Assembly (NCBI GenBank): GCA_003518245.1
Contig: DOZA01000389.1
Span: 1-5,554 of the forward strand
DNA: 5,554 nt
Origin: Bacteroidales bacterium
GTDB taxonomy: Bacteria; Bacteroidota; Bacteroidia; Bacteroidales; VadinHA17
Reading direction: 5' to 3'
Under the pieces are notes generated by a model that was not told the origin of the DNA, searched no databases, and saw only the letters and a list, made by a program, of their open reading frames with translations. Position 1 is the first letter of the stretch. Each line of letters starts with the position of its first letter. Position numbers and translations under genes: made by a program. Below, in pieces: positions 1-5,554 of the stretch.

Positions 1-19
1 AGAATTTAGTCGGACAATA

Positions 20-85
20 GTGAATAAAAATCATATTATCGCTTTGATTGTGATAATTGTGAATTTGTTTCTTTTCACTACATGC
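20..85 (+). other. Lipoprotein signal peptide and lipobox
   Basis: This stretch encodes residues 1-22 of the lipoprotein: MNKNH, then a core of about 14 hydrophobic residues, then LFTTC with the candidate lipidated Cys at 83-85. Phe at -3 and Thr at -1 are not the commonest lipobox residues, so cleavage by signal peptidase II is likely but not certain. The Ser/Asn-rich stretch right after the Cys is typical of a flexible tether. It lacks the acidic run just after the Cys that is known in Bacteroidota to promote surface export, so the surface or periplasmic side cannot be decided. Confidence 0.65.
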
Positions 86-2341
86 AGTAATAATAATAGC
101 AGAAATAAATCGGATTCAGAATCCGGCTTTATTGATTCCTCTGCAAATTCAATTGAAACTTACCGGGTCACCTGGTGGAATTTACCGATCTCTTTTGGAT
201 TATCCGGTAACTGGTCCCGTGCAATGTATGGTATTATTAATATCGACAATGGTGAACTGGCTTTAAGGCATGCTATTATGGAAGGAAGGCCATTGGGGGA
301 TTACCGATTGCCATACTGGCCCTTAACCAGCTTTGTATCTATTTATAGCAATTCGGCAGAGCTGGCACATAAAAGTTCTGTCAGTTTCTCAGCAGATGGA
401 AAGAAGGAAGAATTTCCTTTTCGTTGCGGAGACCCAAAATACAGGGGAAGTGACGCTAAGTTGAATAATCGAATGAAAAGAATTGATGAAGGTTTTGAGC
501 TTGCCCGATTCAGTGAATCCGACATACTTAAAGTAACTAATAAAGGCAGTGAATCACCCGTTTTAATGGAACACCACTTTGTAGTTAACAAAGGCAGTCT
601 TGATATTCCCGTCATTATTAAAGCCACTAACCAGAGTAAGCAAATAATTAAGGACCTGGTTGTTGAGGTTTCTTATGCACAGGATTTCAACTGGAGTAAT
701 TTTGGTGTAAATCACTCTCAGAAATATCAGGAAATAAAGGCTCCGGCCAAAGGTGAAGCAGACTCATTCTTTGCGTTTTCTTCCGGAATGGAACGTGGCT
801 ATGAATTTCATCAGATTGAAGGGGCTGAATTATCATATAAACTGGATCCGGAGTTTAATACCTGGGAGGTAAGGATAAAGAATGTATCTACCACATTAGA
901 GCCTGGCGAGTCCATTTTGTTTAATTATAATCTTCGCATTATTAAGAAACCGGTTAAGCAAACACGTGAAATGAATATTATTTCCAGGGAAGAATTGGAC
1001 GTATTAAAATTTGTAAATATTAAACCTGTAGAAATCAAATCTGCTTCTGTCAACCCGGATCAAAGTTTTACTATTCATGATGTATTCAATGATCTTGAAA
1101 AACCTAAAGTCAGGGGATTGCATTGTATATCGGGGGCACAGGCACTTGATGATCTGGAAAAGCTAAAAGACTGGGGAGGGAACCTTGCTATCGCAGGCCC
1201 TCACACAGGAGGCAATATGGATGAGACCAGGCAAATAATCAAAAGGGGACATGATCTTGGTATTGAAATGCTGATTGCAGGTTCCGGATATTATGCTACA
1301 GGTTTACCTCCAAAATTTGATCACCTGTTTTCAGAAAAACTAATGCCCGGGGAATATCCGGATTCCTATGGACAGGACGAAGATCATTCATACTGGTATG
1401 CTGTAAAACCCACTCTGGACTTTGAAAATGAATTTGGTAAGCCAATGAGCACTGCAACTATTGAAGAAAAAGTTATTTACTGGAGCCGCTGCTTTGTAGA
1501 TAAATGGAACAGTACTCTGGCAGATGTTCGCAGCAAAGATCCTGAGGGGAATATCTGGTTTTTCATGCCCACGCCAAATCTGGCCAATATAGATCCTCTG
1601 GATTATCATGACCTGTTTTTGAGGGAAGTATCCAGGTTAGGTGATGATCTGACCGTTTTTCCGTTCTATTATGGGGAGGATTATAATCAAATCGAATATA
1701 TGATGCGCAGGTGGAAAAACGCAGGAGCCCACAGGGTTGTTTTTCTTCCTGGTGCGCCAACCTTTTCAAGGCCAAGCCAGTTCATTCGTGCAGTAACTGC
1801 TGCTCGTCGCGGAGGAGATGATGGCGCCTGCGGATTTGCATTTTCAATGAGTGTATACGACCAGTTTGGGTTTATTAGTTTCGATCATGACTGGAGATGG
1901 AAATCTCTTATGCTTGCTTCCATGGCAAATTTTCCGACACCTGAGCTGGAAGTATATTCATTATTGGAGAATCCTGCTGAATTGGTTGAAAAATTAGCAG
2001 CTTCCGATGTAACTGTAATTTTAGGTGAATCATATAGAGAAGAGTTTTGCGATAAGCTTGAAGTCCTAATTCCCGGCAAGGTTCAGTTGATGGATGGCTT
2101 TCCTGAAAAACCGCCACCAGGTGATCAGTTATATGTTATTATTGGGGATAATACAAATTATAACCATAATAAATGGCTAAATGATTTGCAAATACAAGAT
2201 ACAGGTACTGATAAAGGTAGTGTACAGATGATAGATAATATTGTACTAATTAACGGTTCAGATCTGACCGGGCTTCAGAATGCAGAAAAGCTTTTTTTAC
2301 GATTTGCTGAAATGGCAAAGGTTGAAAGTTTATATAATTAA
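20..2341 (+). CDS. Predicted lipoprotein of unrecognised family, candidate TIM-barrel glycan-active enzyme
   Basis: I do not recognise this 773-residue protein by name. Residues 1-21 form a signal peptide (Asn/Lys-containing n-region, Ile/Val/Leu/Phe core) that leads into Cys22 within LFTTC, a loose lipobox. A Ser/Asn-rich linker of about 25 residues follows, so the mature protein is probably lipid-anchored and faces the periplasm or the cell surface. Residues about 47-310 look all-beta, like the beta-sandwich found ahead of many glycosidase barrels. Residues about 364-640 alternate hydrophobic strands and helices as in a (beta/alpha)8 barrel: RGLHCI, NLAIAGPH, IEMLIAGSGYY, NIWFFMPTPN, LTVFPFYYGED, HRVVFLPGAP and GACGFAFSMS. 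Acidic residues at strand ends, such as Glu553/Asp554 in YYGED, are possible catalytic groups but unproven. Residues about 645-767 resemble the small alpha/beta domain that accompanies GH20, GH67 and GH84 enzymes. The frame is intact and ends in TAA. The start used is GTG, which gives a well-formed signal peptide, but the frame is open to the window edge. A non-enzymatic glycan-binding role is possible. Confidence 0.85.
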   Translation: MNKNHIIALIVIIVNLFLFTTCSNNNSRNKSDSESGFIDSSANSIETYRVTWWNLPISFGLSGNWSRAMYGIINIDNGELALRHAIMEGRPLGDYRLPYWPLTSFVSIYSNSAELAHKSSVSFSADGKKEEFPFRCGDPKYRGSDAKLNNRMKRIDEGFELARFSESDILKVTNKGSESPVLMEHHFVVNKGSLDIPVIIKATNQSKQIIKDLVVEVSYAQDFNWSNFGVNHSQKYQEIKAPAKGEADSFFAFSSGMERGYEFHQIEGAELSYKLDPEFNTWEVRIKNVSTTLEPGESILFNYNLRIIKKPVKQTREMNIISREELDVLKFVNIKPVEIKSASVNPDQSFTIHDVFNDLEKPKVRGLHCISGAQALDDLEKLKDWGGNLAIAGPHTGGNMDETRQIIKRGHDLGIEMLIAGSGYYATGLPPKFDHLFSEKLMPGEYPDSYGQDEDHSYWYAVKPTLDFENEFGKPMSTATIEEKVIYWSRCFVDKWNSTLADVRSKDPEGNIWFFMPTPNLANIDPLDYHDLFLREVSRLGDDLTVFPFYYGEDYNQIEYMMRRWKNAGAHRVVFLPGAPTFSRPSQFIRAVTAARRGGDDGACGFAFSMSVYDQFGFISFDHDWRWKSLMLASMANFPTPELEVYSLLENPAELVEKLAASDVTVILGESYREEFCDKLEVLIPGKVQLMDGFPEKPPPGDQLYVIIGDNTNYNHNKWLNDLQIQDTGTDKGSVQMIDNIVLINGSDLTGLQNAEKLFLRFAEMAKVESLYN

Positions 2342-2374
2342 CTGATAATCTTCAAATTTACCTCTTACATATAT
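2342..2374. other. Convergent intergenic gap of 33 nt without a recognisable terminator
   Basis: The two genes meet tail to tail here (TAA of the lipoprotein at 2339-2341, TGA of the GH106 gene at 2375-2377). The gap is AT-rich and I found no GC-rich stem followed by a T run on either strand. Transcripts from each side therefore probably read some way into the 3' end of the opposite gene unless termination is Rho-dependent or within the coding ends. Confidence 0.6.
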
Positions 2375-4507
2375 TCATTTCTGCTGTTTTATATTAACCG
2401 GTCCGAGAAGGCCTCCTTTATGTAGCGGGGCATCTTCCATAAACTGGTAAGGCTGTGAGATATAGGTATGGCGTTCTTTTTCAGTTAGTTTAGAATCGGC
2501 TAACACCCTGTTGTACCATGTATTTGTAACATAGATCTTTAAATCATTCTGACCTTCATTAACAAAATCACTTATCTCAATCTCCCAGGGAGCTGTCCAT
2601 ACAATGCCTGCTTCTTTGCTATTAACAAAAACAGTTGCAATATCAGCAACCTCACCAAGCCCAAGTATTATTGGCTTGCTTTCTTCTTGTTTCTCAAGTG
2701 TAAAGCTCTTTTTATAAACTGCTGTTCCTGAATAATACTTAATATCAGGATTTTTATGCTGAGACCAGTCAAACAGTTTTTCAATAACAGTTTCCTCCGG
2801 TGCCCCCTGCCCGTCAAAGCTGACAGTCCAATTCTCATTAAGATCTGCCAGTATTATATATAAAGGATTATTTGATCCGGCAGTTCCATTTATATTGCCA
2901 CCAATCTTACCGGTAAAAACAACGAATACACTTTCTGAGGACTCAAGGTGTAAGGGGATATTAGTTCTTCCTTCTTTCTGTGTGAACGCTATATCTTTGG
3001 ATATCTCACCGCTAACGGCATTCCATATTGAAGGTCTTAAGCCGGAACAACGAAGGGAAACCGTAAAATCAACTGCTTCGTTTGATGTGTTTGCCAGAAA
3101 ATAAATGTCGCTTTCTTTTCCTGTCCTGTGACTAAAAACAATTCCTCCTTTTTTACCAATACCAATATTATCAGATCCTGCTGAAGCACAACGAATTTTA
3201 CTATCAGTGCTAATCCTGACATCCTGTTCGATACCCTTATTATTTAGTACCTCTTCAATACTCAGGCCATCAAATACAAAGCCTTTGCCATATTCACCCA
3301 TTAAAAGGGTTTCACCATCAACATTTCCCCAGACTTTGGTGGCAATCTTTCTCACCATATCATCGCTAACCGGATAATTTTCTAGCGAAGGAGATTTTTC
3401 AGGCTTAGGTCCGATGACTGTTGCTCCCCGGGAAACCAGTGATTCAATTGCTTTGGCAACTTCAGGCAACATGGTTGTTTGATCCGGTAAAACCAGAACA
3501 GCGAAAGCGGGTCCATCCTTTACTACTATTCTGCCATCTTGAACAGTGCAACGGTTTATCAATACATCCGAATTTATAAAATCAAACTCATATCCATCAG
3601 GCAGTTCAGGATCAGTTGGTCCTTCCATCATCGGAGCATTTTCACCTGTATAATATGCAACATCTACCACAGGCAGTCCTGCTTTCAGTAGAACAGAACT
3701 ACGCCGGGTATAATCGATAAATCCCGTAGATTGTTCAAACCATGTATTATGCCTGTTGAAATCAGTACCAAACCACTGGATTATCCCCGGCTTGCGTTCG
3801 GCCGGTTGATGAATGTAAACATGCAGGATTAGATGGTTTACTCCTACCCCGTAAACCCAGTCGCACCATTTCTTGATCGAAGCAGGACTGTCAGTGAAAT
3901 TCTGGCCCGATGTAAACGATTCGGCGTAGATGCTCCTTTTCCCATAAATATGTGCAGAACTTACTGCTGCCCTGCATTCAATATTATCACTTACTCCACC
4001 TATCCAGAATTCACCACCAACCTGGTCGGTCTGACTGCCATAAAGAAGAAAATCTGATGGGAAACCCCAGTGTCCGTAATTCTCAAGCCAGAGCGTCAGA
4101 TCATTCCTGTTGCAGATCTCTCTTAATCCCCCTACATATTCATACGCTATACCTTCAACTATCATACGCCTCATATCCCATAGGAACCGGTCCGAAACAT
4201 CAGGACTATCAACCACTCTCCCTGTCAAAACAGGCATAAACCGTTCAGTCGAATATCCGAACCTTGCTTCAAACTTTTCGGTAAAACCATCTGTCCAGTT
4301 CTGTGGTCCGGTCTCATAGCTGTCGGCGATGATATATTTGAGTGCTTTTCTCGCCTCTGCGGGAGTCCTTCTCAGGAACTCACCTACCATTCCGTCAAAT
4401 AGACTCTCCACATGAACCCTAGCCATCTTATCTACTTCAAGGCCACGACTCTCCGGACTACTGGGAGCATTTTGAGTACCAATCGGAATCATACCCATCC
4501 GTAACAC
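2375..4507 (-). CDS. Catalytic-core and C-terminal fragment of GH106 alpha-L-rhamnosidase
   Basis: This 710-codon open frame follows the internal stop. Its first possible start is the GTG at 4507, with ATGs at 4498 and 4492; none has a clear ribosome site, and all lie inside a conserved segment (WVVLRMGMIP). Residues 30-270 hold the rest of the catalytic domain with the family blocks ADSYETGPQNWT (Glu65), LWLENYGHWGFPSD (Glu142), GGEFWIGG (Glu166) and SIYAESFTSG (Glu196). From memory of the BT0986 work, catalytic and calcium-binding acids lie in such blocks, and the Glu65/166/196 spacing fits; exact roles are not certain. Residues about 275-370 form a flavodoxin-like domain (VVDVAYYTGENAP, FAVLVLPDQ, GATVIGPKPE), and about 460-535 a beta domain. 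Residues 545-710 are a GH2-like sugar-binding sandwich (KYYSGTAVYKKSF, ATVFVNSKEAGIVWTAPW, YVTNTWYNRVL) ending in the typical GGLLGPV. If translated alone, it would lack the start of the barrel and probably not fold. Confidence 0.75.
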   Translation of the reverse strand: MLRMGMIPIGTQNAPSSPESRGLEVDKMARVHVESLFDGMVGEFLRRTPAEARKALKYIIADSYETGPQNWTDGFTEKFEARFGYSTERFMPVLTGRVVDSPDVSDRFLWDMRRMIVEGIAYEYVGGLREICNRNDLTLWLENYGHWGFPSDFLLYGSQTDQVGGEFWIGGVSDNIECRAAVSSAHIYGKRSIYAESFTSGQNFTDSPASIKKWCDWVYGVGVNHLILHVYIHQPAERKPGIIQWFGTDFNRHNTWFEQSTGFIDYTRRSSVLLKAGLPVVDVAYYTGENAPMMEGPTDPELPDGYEFDFINSDVLINRCTVQDGRIVVKDGPAFAVLVLPDQTTMLPEVAKAIESLVSRGATVIGPKPEKSPSLENYPVSDDMVRKIATKVWGNVDGETLLMGEYGKGFVFDGLSIEEVLNNKGIEQDVRISTDSKIRCASAGSDNIGIGKKGGIVFSHRTGKESDIYFLANTSNEAVDFTVSLRCSGLRPSIWNAVSGEISKDIAFTQKEGRTNIPLHLESSESVFVVFTGKIGGNINGTAGSNNPLYIILADLNENWTVSFDGQGAPEETVIEKLFDWSQHKNPDIKYYSGTAVYKKSFTLEKQEESKPIILGLGEVADIATVFVNSKEAGIVWTAPWEIEISDFVNEGQNDLKIYVTNTWYNRVLADSKLTEKERHTYISQPYQFMEDAPLHKGGLLGPVNIKQQK

Positions 4508-4534
4508 AACCCAGTTACCATCAGGAGTATTCCA

Positions 4535-4537
4535 TTA
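4535..4537 (-). other. In-frame TAA nonsense codon inside the GH106 frame
   Basis: On the minus strand the local reading is GGG CGA TTT TAA TGG AAT, translated as G-R-F-stop-W-N. Homology of GH106 type continues in the same frame on both sides without a gap, so this is a substitution-type lesion and not a frameshift. One base change from AAA, CAA, GAA, TCA, TTA or TAT/TAC would create it, and several of these (Lys, Ser, Glu, Gln) fit the variable residue before the conserved Trp. TAA cannot encode selenocysteine, and the lipoprotein gene in the same window ends in TAA, which argues against general recoding of TAA. Confidence 0.85.
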
Positions 4538-5554
4538 AAATCGCCCTTCTTCATCCATTTTTTCACTCAGATCAACAACATTGCCTGATATTACAACAGA
4601 ACCTTCGGCAGGTGGTGATTGCTCCGGCCAGAAGTATGCATCCCATGCAGGTGTAGTTGACGGATCTGTCTCTCCCAGTTGCTTTCGCACATATCCTCCA
4701 AGAACAGCCCGACGACTAACTGACAATTCTGAGAACCTGACAGTTTTATTCACCTTGAATACCAGGCGCAGATATTTCGCCTTGCTCTCATTGAAAGGAA
4801 TAAGAATGGCATCTTTGTTTTTTGCACCCTGGTGGCCACGTTGCTCTGTGAAATAGCCGATCTGTTTGTATGACATACCGTCATCTGAGCTTTCTATCCT
4901 GCAACTCAACTTGTAATTTACATCCAGAGGTTTGATACTGATGCTTTGAGTCCCGGTCTTATTCTCTGTTATTTCAGTAACTTCAAGATCAATGATCAGA
5001 TCTTTGTCCCTCTCGAAAAACGTAAAAGTCTCTTCTGAGCCATCAACAAGCTTATACAATTCCTCAATATTCTCTGAGCTAAGTACCACCCTACTCATAT
5101 CAAGATCATCAGCCTCAGTTTCAGGCTGCCTGAAGGCTATAAGCCTTACATCCTGGAAATCCCTTTCAGTAAATTTCGGTCCGGTCTGTACCGGCCTTGA
5201 ACCTCCTGCCATTGGATAAGTAGTCACCTCGGGGGCAGGTATTATCTGATCAACCTTTCGGCCACCGGAAATAATCGTTTCGCTATGTGCCAGATAACGC
5301 ATCGACTGGGATGGTTTCATCCAGGGTCCACCTGACTGAGACCATCCTGGTGAATTAAAGAAACCTATCTCAACACCACAGCGATCAGCTTCCTTGACAG
5401 CCCACTGAACAGCTTCCCACCAGGCATCACTCATGAATTTCGCCTCTCCAAGCGGGGTCATGTTTCTTACATCGGAGGTTTTTCTCTCCGACTCAGGTTT
5501 GTAATTAACGTGAGTTCGACATAATTTCAACAAGCTATTGCCAATGATTGATCG
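4535..5554 (-). CDS. N-terminal fragment of GH106 alpha-L-rhamnosidase (5' end outside window)
   Basis: The frame is open to the last base of the window, so the true start is beyond it. A TTG at 5533 is the first possible start inside, but it would begin in mid-domain and I do not believe it. Numbered from that TTG, residues 30-90 carry the hallmark of the first part of the GH106 catalytic domain: FMSDAWWEAVQWAVKEADR, then GFFNSPGWSQSGGPW and KPSQSMRYL. Residues about 120-275 form a beta-rich insert; its stretch around 178-272 (DLIIDLEV, RIESSDDGMSYKQIG, AKYLRLVFKV) looks like a discoidin or galactose-binding jelly roll, as seen inserted in this family. Residues 280-325 (WPEQSPPAEGSVVISGNVVDLS) lead back to the barrel. 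The piece stops at the TAA at 4535. It lacks the conserved acidic active-site residues, so it should be inactive on its own. Confidence 0.7.
   Translation of the reverse strand, partial: RSIIGNSLLKLCRTHVNYKPESERKTSDVRNMTPLGEAKFMSDAWWEAVQWAVKEADRCGVEIGFFNSPGWSQSGGPWMKPSQSMRYLAHSETIISGGRKVDQIIPAPEVTTYPMAGGSRPVQTGPKFTERDFQDVRLIAFRQPETEADDLDMSRVVLSSENIEELYKLVDGSEETFTFFERDKDLIIDLEVTEITENKTGTQSISIKPLDVNYKLSCRIESSDDGMSYKQIGYFTEQRGHQGAKNKDAILIPFNESKAKYLRLVFKVNKTVRFSELSVSRRAVLGGYVRKQLGETDPSTTPAWDAYFWPEQSPPAEGSVVISGNVVDLSEKMDEEGRF

Larger units (their letters stand above)
2375..5554 (-). pseudogene. GH106 alpha-L-rhamnosidase gene, interrupted by one in-frame stop and cut by the window edge
   Basis: Both long minus-strand frames are parts of one glycoside hydrolase family 106 gene. 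This family cleaves terminal alpha-L-rhamnose from plant polysaccharides such as rhamnogalacturonans; the BT0986 enzyme of Bacteroides thetaiotaomicron is the studied example. The two pieces share the same reading frame: codons run without any shift through the TAA at 4535-4537. Reading across it gives EEGRF-stop-WNTPDGNWVVLRMG, which matches the family segment of the type GRLTWxAPAGxWTVLR, with the stop replacing the residue before Trp. The window contains 1058 sense codons; family members are usually about 1000-1200 residues, so only the signal peptide and first barrel strands should lie beyond the right edge. The true stop is TGA at 2375-2377. No other stop or frameshift was found, so decay is very recent, or the stop is a sequencing error, a strain variant or is read through. 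GH106 assignment is strong; loss of function is inferred. Confidence 0.8.

Noticed and set aside
343..627. Minus-strand open frame of 94 codons inside the lipoprotein gene
   Set aside because: It is fully antisense to a convincing long gene, has a low-complexity Ser/Leu-rich composition and shows no recognisable domain.
2342..2400. Bidirectional terminator between the convergent genes
   Set aside because: No stem with a GC-rich core and flanking A/T runs could be paired by eye on either strand.
3952..4239. Plus-strand open frames of 70-95 codons opposite the GH106 gene, also at 4581-4856 and 4992-5219
   Set aside because: These are antisense to conserved GH106 coding sequence, and their translations look like non-coding frame composition (Ser/Pro/Cys/His-rich, with no plausible protein pattern).
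4520..4536. TAATG stop-start overlap at the nonsense codon, suggesting translational coupling to a second gene
   Set aside because: The ATG that overlaps the TAA lies in another frame and meets a TGA after four codons (M-E-Y-S). It cannot start the downstream piece, which continues in the original frame.
4535..4537. Recoded stop, such as selenocysteine or a changed genetic code
   Set aside because: The codon is TAA, which is not used for selenocysteine or pyrrolysine, and the neighbouring gene appears to end normally with TAA.
4490..4560. Frameshift between the two GH106 pieces
   Set aside because: Codon counting from 5533 through 4537 to 4507 shows both pieces are in the same frame, and the codons between them (WNTPDGNWV) fit the family.

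Overview
The window holds two long genes facing each other tail to tail, with almost no non-coding DNA. On the + strand (20-2341) is a 773-residue predicted lipoprotein. It has an N-terminal beta-rich part, a probable (beta/alpha)8 barrel and a small C-terminal alpha/beta domain. I cannot place it in a named family, but its layout resembles a secreted or surface glycan-active enzyme. On the - strand (2375-5554, running off the right edge) is a large glycoside hydrolase that I recognise as GH106, the alpha-L-rhamnosidase family. Its reading frame is cut once, by an in-frame TAA at 4535-4537, leaving an N-terminal piece and a catalytic/C-terminal piece.

The moderately AT-rich DNA, the lipoprotein signal followed by a Ser/Asn-rich linker, the absence of strong Shine-Dalgarno sites and the pairing of a GH106 enzyme with an uncharacterised lipoprotein all suggest a Bacteroidota genome, probably a polysaccharide-utilisation region of a plant- or algal-glycan degrader. 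This is inference: no SusC/SusD pair, regulator or taxonomic marker is in view.

Layout: 1-19 is a short leader that is still open in the lipoprotein frame. 20-2341 is the lipoprotein gene. 2342-2374 is a 33-nt convergent gap with no visible terminator hairpin. 2375-4507 is the catalytic and C-terminal part of the GH106 gene, and 4508-4534 is the same frame continuing up to the TAA. 4538-5554 is the N-terminal part, still open at the window edge, so the real start and signal peptide lie outside. No RNA gene, mobile element, CRISPR array or significant repeat was seen.

The GH106 enzyme would remove alpha-linked L-rhamnose from complex glycans such as pectic rhamnogalacturonans. The lipoprotein may act on the same or a related glycan, but because the genes converge they are not co-transcribed. 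The most notable observations are the single clean nonsense codon in an otherwise intact GH106 frame, and the unassigned multidomain lipoprotein as a candidate undescribed carbohydrate-active enzyme. I see no evidence for a wholly new multi-gene system in this window.
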